DNA of 64,000 bases from assembly GCF_001514115.1 (NCBI RefSeq), contig NZ_KQ948455.1:296709-360708 (forward strand), given 5' to 3'. Positions 1 to 7,920 of the stretch are shown here, piece by piece. Below the pieces are notes generated by a model. That model was not told the origin of the DNA. It saw only the letters and a program-made list of their open reading frames with translations, and did not search any database. The DNA comes from Streptomyces olivochromogenes (lineage in GTDB: Bacteria > Actinomycetota > Actinomycetes > Streptomycetales > Streptomycetaceae). Position numbers and translations under genes: made by a program. The number at the start of each line of letters is the position of its first letter. Position 1 is the stretch's first letter.

Positions 1-1101
1 GACCAGCCCTCCCGCTTCCTCACCGAACTCGGCGTCGAACCCAGGGACGTCACCGGCCGCCCCCGCCGCCCGCTGTCCGTCGCCGCCCTGGTCGCCGAAC
101 TGCGCGCCACCACGGTCGACCCGCGGGTCTCGGACACCCTTCGGCAGGCCGCGGCCCACCGCCTGGCCAAGCTCGCCGCCCTCGGCGACGAGGACGGCCG
201 CCCCCTCGTGCCGTCCGCGCACCCCTACCGCTGGTGGGGCATGTACGAGCCGACCGAGAGCAAGGTGCCGCTGCGCGACCGCGACCAGCCCGTCGTGCTC
301 TCCGGAAGCGCCCTCGACCAGCTCGCCAACACCTGCGCCCTGCAGTGGTTCCTGGGCCGCGAGGTCAAGGCCGACGCGCCCGCGACCGCCGCCCAGGGCT
401 TCGGCAACGTGGTGCACGTCCTCGCCGACGAGGTCGCCTCCGGACGCACCCCCGCCGACCTCGCCGTCCTCATGGAACGTCTGGACTCCGTGTGGAACGC
501 GCTCGCCTTCGACGCGCCCTGGAAGTCCGCGCAGGAGAAGGAGCACGCGCGCGTGGCGCTCGAACGCTTCCTGAAGTGGCACGTCGACTCCAACGGCGTC
601 CGTGCCGGACGTGTGCCGGTGGCCAGTGAGCACGACTTCGACGTGACCCTGGAGGCGGGCGACTACGAGGTGCGCATCCGGGGCTCCATGGACCGCGTCG
701 AGACGGACACAGAGGGCCGCGCCTACGTGGTCGACTTCAAGACCGGCAAACACGCGCCCAGCGCCGCGGAGGTGGCGCACCACCCGCAGCTCGCCGTCTA
801 CCAGCTCGCCGTCCGCGAGGGAGCCGTCGACGACACCTTCGACGGCGTACGCCCCGAGCCCGGCGGCGCGGAACTCGTCCAGCTGCGCCAGGGCGCCGCC
901 AAGAAGAACGGCGGCGAGACCCTCCCCAAGGTGCAGGCCCAGGAGCCCCTCGAGGGCGAGTGGGTCGGCGACCTGCTGGCCACCGCGGCCGGGAAGGTCC
1001 TCGACGAACGGTTCTCGCCGACCACGGGACAACACTGCACACACTGCGCTTTCCGGGCATCGTGCAGCGCTCGGCCCGAAGGACGGCACGTGGTCGAGTG
1101 A
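1..1101 (+). CDS. adnA: AdnA-type helicase-nuclease, C-terminal part (5' truncated by window edge)
   Basis: The reading frame is open from base 1, so only the last 366 residues are present. They hold the end of a UvrD-type helicase followed by a RecB/AddB-like PD-(D/E)XK nuclease, with a GSMDR segment and the motif VVDFKTG then QLAVYQL. Four cysteines bracket the nuclease (fragment residues 112, 346, 349, 355, the last three as CTHC-x5-C), the layout of an AddB-type iron-sulfur staple. AdnA pairs with AdnB to resect double-strand breaks in actinobacteria. The next gene is an AdnB-like protein on the same strand, as in mycobacteria. Family assignment is firm. The name AdnA rests on the gene pair and its order. 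Confidence 0.85.
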   Translation, partial: DQPSRFLTELGVEPRDVTGRPRRPLSVAALVAELRATTVDPRVSDTLRQAAAHRLAKLAALGDEDGRPLVPSAHPYRWWGMYEPTESKVPLRDRDQPVVLSGSALDQLANTCALQWFLGREVKADAPATAAQGFGNVVHVLADEVASGRTPADLAVLMERLDSVWNALAFDAPWKSAQEKEHARVALERFLKWHVDSNGVRAGRVPVASEHDFDVTLEAGDYEVRIRGSMDRVETDTEGRAYVVDFKTGKHAPSAAEVAHHPQLAVYQLAVREGAVDDTFDGVRPEPGGAELVQLRQGAAKKNGGETLPKVQAQEPLEGEWVGDLLATAAGKVLDERFSPTTGQHCTHCAFRASCSARPEGRHVVE

Positions 1102-1211
1102 CGGGTCCAAGTGGACGTCACGTCAGCGAGTGACGTACGGCACCACATGTGTTGACCAGCACTTCTTCCATCCCGGCGGCCGATGTGGCCTCCGCTGTCA
1201 GTGGGCGCCGC

Positions 1212-1217
1212 TAGCCT
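1212..1217 (+). promoter_or_regulatory. candidate -10 element for leaderless adnB
   Basis: TAGCCT ends 8 nt before the ATG at 1225 and no Shine-Dalgarno sequence is visible, which suggests a leaderless transcript. No convincing -35 was seen. Confidence 0.4.
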
Positions 1218-1224
1218 CTCCGAC

Positions 1225-4200
1225 ATGCCCGCCCGTATCACCGACCCCGAGCAGCTCAAGGAGCTCCTCGGTATCCCGTTCACCCCGGAGCAGACGGTCT
1301 GCATCACCGCACCGCCCGCCCCGCAGGTGATCGTGGCCGGAGCCGGATCAGGCAAGACCACGGTGATGGCGGCACGCGTGGTGTGGCTCGTCGGCACCGG
1401 ACAGGTCGCCCCCGAACAGGTCCTCGGTCTCACGTTCACCAACAAGGCGGCGGGTGAACTCGCCGAGCGCGTCCGCAAGGCGCTGATCAAGGCCGGAGTA
1501 ACCGACCCGGACGTGATCGACCCCGACAACCCGCCGGGCGAGCCGGTGATCTCCACCTACCACGCCTTCGCGGGCCGCCTGCTGACCGACCACGGCCTGC
1601 GCATCGGACTCGAACCGACCTCCCGCCTGCTCGCCGACGCCACCCGCTACCAGCTCGCCGCCCGCGTACTGCGCGAGGCCCCGGGACCGTACCCGGCGCT
1701 GACCCGCTCCTTCCCGGACCTCGTCGGCGACCTCCTCACACTCGACTCCGAGCTCGCCGAACACCTCGTACGGCCCGAAGACCTGCGCGCCTACGACGCC
1801 GAGCTGCTGCGCTCCCTGGAGAGCGCCAAACTCACCAACGCCGACCTGCGGAAGGTCCCCGAGGCGGCCGCGGCCCGGCGTGAACTGGCCGAGCTGGTGG
1901 GCCGCTACCGGTCGGCCAAGCGCGAGCGCGACCTCCTCGACTTCGGCGACCAGATCGCCCTCTCGGCCACCCTGGCCCGCACCCGCCCCGAGGTCGGGGA
2001 AATCCTCCGCGACGAGTTCCGGGTGGTGCTGCTGGACGAGTACCAGGACACCTCGGTGGCCCAGCGCATCCTGCTCGCCGGACTCTTCGGCGGCGGCACC
2101 GGCCACCCCGTGACCGCGGTCGGCGACCCCTGCCAGGCCATCTACGGCTGGCGCGGCGCCTCCGTCGCCAACCTCGACGACTTCCCCGAACACTTCGCAC
2201 ACGCCGACGGCCGCCCCGCGGCCCGCCAGGCGCTCAGCGAGAACCGTCGCAGCGGCGGCCGCCTCCTCGACCTCGCCAACGGCCTCGCGGAGCCCCTGCG
2301 CGCCATGCACGAGGGCGTGGAGGCCCTCCGCCCGGCCCCAGGAGCCGAGCACGACGGCCAGGTCCGCTGCGCGCTGCTGCGCACCCATGCCGAGGAGATC
2401 GACTGGCTCGCCGATTCCATCGCCCACCTGGTACGCACCGGAAAGGCACCCGGCGAGATCGCCGTACTGTGCCGTACGGCGGGCGACTTCGCCGAGATCC
2501 AGGGCGCGCTCGTCGCCCGGGACATCCCGGTCGAGGTGGTGGGCCTCTCCGGGCTGCTGCACCTGCCCGAGGTCGCCGACCTCGTCGCCGTCTGTGAAGT
2601 CCTCCAGGACCCCGGGGCGAACGCCTCCCTGGTCCGCCTGCTCACCGGCCCCCGCTGGCGGATCGGCCCGCGTGACCTCGCCCTCCTGGGGAGGCGCGCC
2701 CGCCTGCTCGTGTCCCACGCGCGCGTGGGCGCCGACGAGGACCCGGACCGTCGGCTCGCGGCGGCCGTGGAGGGGGTCGACCCGGCCGAGGTGATATCGC
2801 TCGCCGACGCGCTCGACACGTTCCTGGAGATGCCCATCGAGGCCGAAGGGGACGACGACGGGCTGCCCTTCTCGGCGGACGCGCGGGTGCGGTTCGCGCG
2901 GCTCGCCGCCGAGCTGCGCGATCTGCGCCGCTCGCTCGCCGACCCCCTGATGGACGTCCTGCACCGGGTGCTCGCCGTCACCGGCCTCGAGGTCGAGCTC
3001 TCCGCGTCTCCGCACGCGCTGGCCGCCCGCCGCCGAGAGACCCTGTCGAACTTCCTCGACGTCGCCGCGTCCTTCGCCGCGGGCGACGGCGAGGCCACGC
3101 TGCTGGCCTTCCTCGGCTTCCTGCGTACCGCCGCCCAGTACGAGAAGGGCCTCGACAACGCCCTGCCCGGCGGCGAGAACACCGTCAAGGTGCTCACCGC
3201 GCACAAGTCCAAGGGCCTGGAGTGGGACGTCGTCGCGGTCCCCGGGCTCGTCACCGGCACCTTTCCCAGCGGCCAGGGCCGCGAGAAGTGGACCGCCCAG
3301 GGCAAGGTCCTGCCGCACGAGCTGCGCGGCGACGCCGACACGCTCCCCGAGATCGCCACCTGGGACGCCAAGGGCATCAAGGCCTTCCACGAGGCCATGA
3401 AGGACCACCAGCACACCGAAGAGCTCCGCCTCGGCTACGTCACCTTCACCCGTCCCCGCTCGCTCCTGCTCGGTTCCGGCCACTGGTGGGGCCCCTCCCA
3501 GAAGAAGCCGCGCGGCCCCTCGGACTTCCTGGACGCCCTCTACGAGCATTGCGTCGCCGGACACGGCGAGATCGAGGTCTGGGCCGAGGAGCCCGCCGAG
3601 GGCGAGGAGAACCCCGCCCTGCGCGAGGCGGCCGCCGACCACGCGTGGCCGCTCCCGCTCGACGACGAGGCACTGGCCCGGCGCCGCGCCGCCGCCGAGA
3701 CCGTACTCGCCCACCTGGAGCGTGTGGCGTCCCACGAAGAGCCCCACCCGGGGGCGCAGGGAGCCCGGCACGCGACCGACCACGACCCCACCTCGTACGA
3801 CGATCCGGACTGGCCGCCCCCGCCCGAGGACGACGACCCCGCGTACGACGACGTGCCCTACGGGGACGACGACCTCCCCGACGACGGCTTCCCCGAAGGG
3901 GACGACTCCGACTGGGACTCCTGGTCGACCGACCGCCCCGAGGACCGGCCGACGCGACCTGCGCAGGACCGCCCGACGGTCCCGCACCAGGCACCGGCTC
4001 CGGAGACTCGCCCGCGCCCCGCGAAACCGCAGCCTGCGAAACCGCACCCCGCGAAACCGCACCCTGAAGAACCCGCGCACCTCACCCCGGAGGAGGCCCG
4101 CACCCTCGCCTCCTGGGACCGTGACCTCGACGCCCTGACCGGAGAGCTCCTGCGCGCCCGCGCGAGCGTCACCGACGTCCCCCTGCCGGCCTCACTCACC

Positions 4201-4830
4201 GTGACGCAGCTCATGCGCCTGGCCGCAGACCCGGACGGCTTCGCGCAGGAGCTCGCACGCCCCATGCCACGCCCCCCACAGCCCGCCGCGCGCCGCGGAA
4301 CACGCTTCCACGCCTGGCTGGAGTCCCGCTTCGAAGAGCTGCGGCTGCCGATGCTGGAACCGGAGGACCTCCCCGGCAGCGACGCCGAGATCGCCGACGA
4401 ACGCGACCTGGAGGAGCTCAAGGACGCCTTCGAACGCACTCCCTACGCCTATCGCACCCCCCATCGCGTGGAGGCACCGTTCCAGCTCGCCATCGCGGGA
4501 CGTGTCGTACGGGGCCGGATCGACGCCGTCTACCGGGCGGAGGGCGACGCCGGCACGACGTACGAGATCGTCGACTGGAAGACCAGCCGCACCGGCACCG
4601 CCGACCCCCTCCAGCTCGCCCTGTACCGCCTCGCCTGGGCCGAACAGCAAGGCGTGCCCCTGGAGGCCGTCAAGGCCGCGTTCCTGTACGTCCGCAGCGG
4701 TGAGGTGGTCCACCCGGACGAGCTCCCGGACCGCGCGGCACTGGAACGACTGCTCACACAGGACCCGGCGGACCCACAGGAAGCGTCTGCCGGGGATCCG
4801 CCGGACGAACACGCCTCCGTGGGCGGATAG
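1225..4830 (+). CDS. adnB: AdnB-type UvrD-like helicase with C-terminal RecB nuclease
   Basis: This 1201-residue protein has an SF1A helicase core: Q motif FTPEQ at about 19-23, Walker A AGAGSGKTT at 38-46 and Walker B LLDEYQDT near 270. A RecB-family nuclease lies at the C-terminus (DWKTS near 1117 followed by QLALYRLAW). Between helicase and nuclease is a linker of roughly 100 residues (about 850-955), first Asp/Pro-rich and then with AKPHP repeats. It probably forms the heterodimeric end-resection motor with the upstream AdnA, from which it is separated by about 120 bp. I chose ATG 1225 over the upstream GTG at 1183 because a -10-like hexamer sits just before it. The linker is low-complexity and likely variable between species. 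Confidence 0.88.
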   Translation: MPARITDPEQLKELLGIPFTPEQTVCITAPPAPQVIVAGAGSGKTTVMAARVVWLVGTGQVAPEQVLGLTFTNKAAGELAERVRKALIKAGVTDPDVIDPDNPPGEPVISTYHAFAGRLLTDHGLRIGLEPTSRLLADATRYQLAARVLREAPGPYPALTRSFPDLVGDLLTLDSELAEHLVRPEDLRAYDAELLRSLESAKLTNADLRKVPEAAAARRELAELVGRYRSAKRERDLLDFGDQIALSATLARTRPEVGEILRDEFRVVLLDEYQDTSVAQRILLAGLFGGGTGHPVTAVGDPCQAIYGWRGASVANLDDFPEHFAHADGRPAARQALSENRRSGGRLLDLANGLAEPLRAMHEGVEALRPAPGAEHDGQVRCALLRTHAEEIDWLADSIAHLVRTGKAPGEIAVLCRTAGDFAEIQGALVARDIPVEVVGLSGLLHLPEVADLVAVCEVLQDPGANASLVRLLTGPRWRIGPRDLALLGRRARLLVSHARVGADEDPDRRLAAAVEGVDPAEVISLADALDTFLEMPIEAEGDDDGLPFSADARVRFARLAAELRDLRRSLADPLMDVLHRVLAVTGLEVELSASPHALAARRRETLSNFLDVAASFAAGDGEATLLAFLGFLRTAAQYEKGLDNALPGGENTVKVLTAHKSKGLEWDVVAVPGLVTGTFPSGQGREKWTAQGKVLPHELRGDADTLPEIATWDAKGIKAFHEAMKDHQHTEELRLGYVTFTRPRSLLLGSGHWWGPSQKKPRGPSDFLDALYEHCVAGHGEIEVWAEEPAEGEENPALREAAADHAWPLPLDDEALARRRAAAETVLAHLERVASHEEPHPGAQGARHATDHDPTSYDDPDWPPPPEDDDPAYDDVPYGDDDLPDDGFPEGDDSDWDSWSTDRPEDRPTRPAQDRPTVPHQAPAPETRPRPAKPQPAKPHPAKPHPEEPAHLTPEEARTLASWDRDLDALTGELLRARASVTDVPLPASLTVTQLMRLAADPDGFAQELARPMPRPPQPAARRGTRFHAWLESRFEELRLPMLEPEDLPGSDAEIADERDLEELKDAFERTPYAYRTPHRVEAPFQLAIAGRVVRGRIDAVYRAEGDAGTTYEIVDWKTSRTGTADPLQLALYRLAWAEQQGVPLEAVKAAFLYVRSGEVVHPDELPDRAALERLLTQDPADPQEASAGDPPDEHASVGG

Positions 4831-4833
4831 GCT
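4828..4833 (+). promoter_or_regulatory. candidate -10 element overlapping the adnB stop codon
   Basis: TAGGCT uses the TAG stop codon of adnB as its first three bases and ends 8 nt before ATG 4841, the same geometry as at 1212-1225. It suggests a leaderless start for the dipeptidase gene. Confidence 0.4.
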
Positions 4834-4840
4834 CGTGAGC

Positions 4841-6253
4841 ATGAGCAAGCCCGTTGACAACGCCGTCAGCACCGTCCGCACGTACATCCAGAACCACCGC
4901 ACGGCCTTCCTCGACGACCTCGCGGAGTGGCTGCGCATCCCTTCGGTGTCGGCCCAGCCCGACCACGCCGCGGACGTGGCACGCAGCGCCGACTGGCTCG
5001 CCGCCAAGTTGCAGGAGACCGGCTTCCCGACCGTCGAGGTCTGGGCGACCGAGGGCGCCCCCGCCGTCTTCGCCGAATGGCCCGCCGAGGACCCCGGGGC
5101 TCCCACGGTTCTCGTCTACGGACACCACGACGTGCAGCCCGCAGCCCGCGAGGACGGCTGGGACACCGACCCCTTCGAACCGGTGATCCGCGGAAACCGT
5201 CTCCACGCGCGCGGTGCCGCCGACGACAAGGGCCAGGTGTTCTTCCACACACTCGGCGTTCGCGCCCACCTCGCCGCCACCGGACGCGGCGCACCGGCCG
5301 TGAACCTCAAGCTCCTGATCGAGGGCGAGGAGGAGTCCGGCTCCCCGCACTTCCGCGACCTCGTCGAAAGCCACGCCGACCGGCTCACCGCCGACGCGGT
5401 GATCGTCTCCGACACCGGCATGTGGTCCGAGGACACCCCCACCGTGTGCACCGGCATGCGTGGCCTCGCCGAGTGCGAGATCGAGCTGTACGGGCCGCAG
5501 CAGGACATCCACTCCGGTTCCTTCGGCGGTGCCGTGCCCAACCCGGCCACCGCCGCCGCCCGTCTCGTCGCGGCCCTCCACGACGAGCACGCGCGCGTAG
5601 CCGTCCCCGGCTTCTACGAAGGCATCAGCGAACTCACCGAACGCGAGCGTGAGCTCTTCGCCGAACTGCCCTTCGACGAGGAGCGCTGGCTGAGCACGGC
5701 CAAGTCGACGGCCACCTACGGAGAGGCCGGACACACCACCCTGGAGCGCATCTGGGCCCGCCCCACCGCCGAGGTCAACGGCATCGGCGGCGGCTACCAA
5801 GGCCCCGGCAGCAAGACGATCATCCCGTCCTCGGCCACCGTGAAACTCTCGTTCCGGCTGGTGGCGGGGCAGGACCCGGACCACATCGAGAAGGCAGTCC
5901 GCGCCTGGGCCGCCGACCGGCTGCCCGCCGGCATCCGGCACGAGATCACGTTCGGCGCCGCCACCCGCCCCTGCCTCACACCGCTGGACCACCCCGCCCT
6001 GCAGTCCGTCGCACGCGCCATGGGCCGCGCCTTCGAACAGCCGATCCGTTTCACCCGCGAGGGTGGCTCGGGACCCGCGGCCGACCTCCAGGAAGTCCTC
6101 GGTGCCCCCGTGCTCTTCCTGGGCATCTCCGTCCCCTCCGACGGCTGGCACGCCCCCAACGAGAAGGTGGAACTCGACCTCCTCATGAAGGGCGTCGAGA
6201 CCAGCGCCTACCTGTGGGGCGACCTGGCCGAGAACTGGCGCGAGGCACACTGA
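4841..6253 (+). CDS. M20 family metallo-dipeptidase
   Basis: A 470-residue cytoplasmic M20/M28-fold peptidase. Metal-site motifs are in order: GHHDVQPA (His and bridging-loop Asp), GAADDKGQ (bridging Asp), and GEEESGS (catalytic Glu pair). The C-terminal histidine lies in SDGWHAPNE. The lid/dimerisation domain sits between about residues 200 and 370. It resembles the dipeptidase (CNDP-like) branch of the family; the substrate is not known. ATG 4841 is preferred over an in-frame GTG two codons earlier because of the -10-like TAGGCT. The gene is 10 bp after adnB. Confidence 0.85.
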   Translation: MSKPVDNAVSTVRTYIQNHRTAFLDDLAEWLRIPSVSAQPDHAADVARSADWLAAKLQETGFPTVEVWATEGAPAVFAEWPAEDPGAPTVLVYGHHDVQPAAREDGWDTDPFEPVIRGNRLHARGAADDKGQVFFHTLGVRAHLAATGRGAPAVNLKLLIEGEEESGSPHFRDLVESHADRLTADAVIVSDTGMWSEDTPTVCTGMRGLAECEIELYGPQQDIHSGSFGGAVPNPATAAARLVAALHDEHARVAVPGFYEGISELTERERELFAELPFDEERWLSTAKSTATYGEAGHTTLERIWARPTAEVNGIGGGYQGPGSKTIIPSSATVKLSFRLVAGQDPDHIEKAVRAWAADRLPAGIRHEITFGAATRPCLTPLDHPALQSVARAMGRAFEQPIRFTREGGSGPAADLQEVLGAPVLFLGISVPSDGWHAPNEKVELDLLMKGVETSAYLWGDLAENWREAH

Positions 6254-6372
6254 AAGAGCCCGTCTCCACCCTTCCTGAAAAGTCCGTCCCCACCCCGAAC
6301 AGTGCCCTTCGCACCCGCCCTGCTGAACCGCCCGCCGAAATAACCGTTCCACCGGGGGAGTTGGAAGCACCC

Positions 6373-7323
6373 GTGACCACCTGGACCGACCGAACCGCCG
6401 ACCGTCCCATCTCGCTCACCGCCCCGAGCGGCATCGACCGGGCCGCCCACCACCGGCTCGACGAGGCCTGGCTCGCGGCGGCCTGGAGCCACCCCACCAC
6501 CCGCGTCTTCGTGGTCTCCGGCGGTCAGGTGCTCATCGACGAGACGGCGGACGGCACCACCGAACTCGTCATGACCCCCTCTTTCGAGGCCCCGCTCACC
6601 GAGGCGCACCGCTACTTCCTCGGCACGGACGACGACGGTGTGAGCTATTTCGCACTCCAGAAGGACGCACTGCCCGGCCGCATCGACCAGTCCGCCCGCT
6701 CGGCGGGCCTGCGCGAGGCGGGACTCCTGCTCTCACCCCGCGACGCGGGTCTGATGGTGCACGCCGTCGCCCTGGAGAACTGGCAGCGCCTGCACCGCTT
6801 CTGCTCGCGCTGCGGCGAGCGCACCGTGATCGCGGCGGCCGGGCACATCCGCCGCTGCCCCGCCTGCGGCGCCGAGCACTACCCGCGCACCGACCCGGCC
6901 GTGATCATGGCGGTGACGGACGACGAGGACCGCATCCTGCTCGGCCGCCAGGTGCACTGGCCCGAGGGCCGCTTCTCCACGCTCGCCGGCTTCGTCGAAC
7001 CCGGCGAGTCCATCGAGCAGTCCGTGCGCCGCGAGGTCTTCGAGGAGGCGGGCGTCACCGTCGGCGAGGTCGACTACGTCGCCAGCCAGCCCTGGCCGTT
7101 CCCCTCCAGCCTCATGCTCGGCTTCATGGCCCGCGCCACCTCGTCCGAGATCAACGTCGACGGCGAGGAGATCCACGAGGCCCGCTGGTTCTCCCGCGAG
7201 GACCTGCGCACCGCCTTCGAGTCCGGCGAGGTGCTGCCTCCGTTCGGCATCTCCATCGCTGCCCGACTGATCGAACTCTGGTACGGCAAGCCCCTGCCGC
7301 GCCCGGGAGCGGTAGCCGCCTGA
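6373..7323 (+). CDS. nudC: NAD(+)/NADH pyrophosphatase (NudC, Nudix family)
   Basis: This 316-residue protein has an N-terminal NudC domain, a zinc ribbon (FCSRCGE and RRCPACG) and a Nudix box from GFVEPGE to EVFEEAG. The NudC signature SQPWPFPSSLM follows it. It hydrolyses NAD(H) to NMN(H) plus AMP and may remove NAD caps from RNA. Start GTG 6373 is chosen because the conserved fold begins soon after; the frame is open further upstream to 6214. The gene is followed by a perfect inverted repeat that separates it from the convergent mycoredoxin gene. Confidence 0.9.
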   Translation: MTTWTDRTADRPISLTAPSGIDRAAHHRLDEAWLAAAWSHPTTRVFVVSGGQVLIDETADGTTELVMTPSFEAPLTEAHRYFLGTDDDGVSYFALQKDALPGRIDQSARSAGLREAGLLLSPRDAGLMVHAVALENWQRLHRFCSRCGERTVIAAAGHIRRCPACGAEHYPRTDPAVIMAVTDDEDRILLGRQVHWPEGRFSTLAGFVEPGESIEQSVRREVFEEAGVTVGEVDYVASQPWPFPSSLMLGFMARATSSEINVDGEEIHEARWFSREDLRTAFESGEVLPPFGISIAARLIELWYGKPLPRPGAVAA

Positions 7324-7369
7324 CCGGCGCACACCACACCACTCGCGCGAGTGGCGCAAGTCACACAGC

Positions 7370-7406
7370 AGGGGCGGTCCTTGAGTCAGACTCAAGGACC
7401 GCCCCT
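7370..7406. terminator. bidirectional terminator between nudC and mrx
   Basis: A perfect 17-bp inverted repeat (AGGGGCGGTCCTTGAGT and complement) with a 3-nt loop lies between two convergent genes. There is no long T tract, as is usual in Streptomyces. Confidence 0.8.
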
Positions 7407-7451
7407 GTTGCTGCCCGCGGCAACCGCCGGGGCGCACCGATGGTGAACCGC

Positions 7452-7694
7452 TTACGCGCCGATCTTCTGCTTGACCTGCGCCAGCGAAGGGTTGGTCAGC
7501 GTCGAGCCGTCCGCGAACAGCACGGTCGGAACCGTCTGGTTTCCGCCATTCGCCTTCTCCACGAAGGCCGCGGACTCCGGGTCCTGCTCGATGTTGATCT
7601 CGTTGTACGCGATGCCCGCGCGGTCCATCTGGCCCTTCAGTCGCGTGCAGTAGCCGCACCACGTGGTGCTGTACATCGTCACAGTGCCCGGCAT
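7452..7694 (-). CDS. mrx1: mycoredoxin (glutaredoxin-like, CGYC)
   Basis: An 80-residue glutaredoxin-fold protein with the active site TTWCGYC at residues 10-16 and the cis-proline motif TVPTV. Mycoredoxins reduce mycothiol-protein mixed disulfides. The CGYC motif is the mycobacterial Mrx1 type and differs from the CPYC of classical glutaredoxins. AAGGAG lies about 10 nt before the ATG. The promoter region carries a perfect SigR-type promoter at 7742-7768, so oxidative induction by SigR is likely. Confidence 0.9.
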   Translation of the reverse strand: MPGTVTMYSTTWCGYCTRLKGQMDRAGIAYNEINIEQDPESAAFVEKANGGNQTVPTVLFADGSTLTNPSLAQVKQKIGA

Positions 7695-7741
7695 GTGTCT
7701 CGCGCTCCTTTGCTGCTGGGGGTGCGTTGTCGCAGAGGTGG

Positions 7742-7768
7742 AACGTACGCGAGCGGGCCACCATTCCC
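7742..7768 (-). promoter_or_regulatory. SigR-dependent promoter of mrx
   Basis: On the minus strand GGGAAT (7768-7763) is followed after exactly 18 nt by GTT (7744-7742). This matches the SigR consensus GGAAT-N18/19-GTT and lies about 50 nt upstream of the mrx start codon. Confidence 0.8.
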
Positions 7769-7920
7769 GTGCCCGGGTACCCCGGCCCGGTACACGAGTG
7801 CACCTCGCGGCGGACGGGTGAGCAAGAGCACGCCCAGCGCCTGCCGCATTAGTACGACTGCGAGGGCCTCCCTGTGGACAACCGGCTCATGCGTCCCCAC
7901 CGACCTGGCAGCATGGCGGG

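Noticed and set aside
1348..4080. 910-residue open frame on the minus strand opposite adnB
   Set aside because: The opposite strand encodes a clear helicase-nuclease. Long antisense frames are common at this GC content, and the composition is unlike a real protein.
4754..6370. 538-residue minus-strand frame opposite the dipeptidase
   Set aside because: It is antisense to a conserved M20 enzyme with intact motifs, and the third-position GC bias supports the plus strand.
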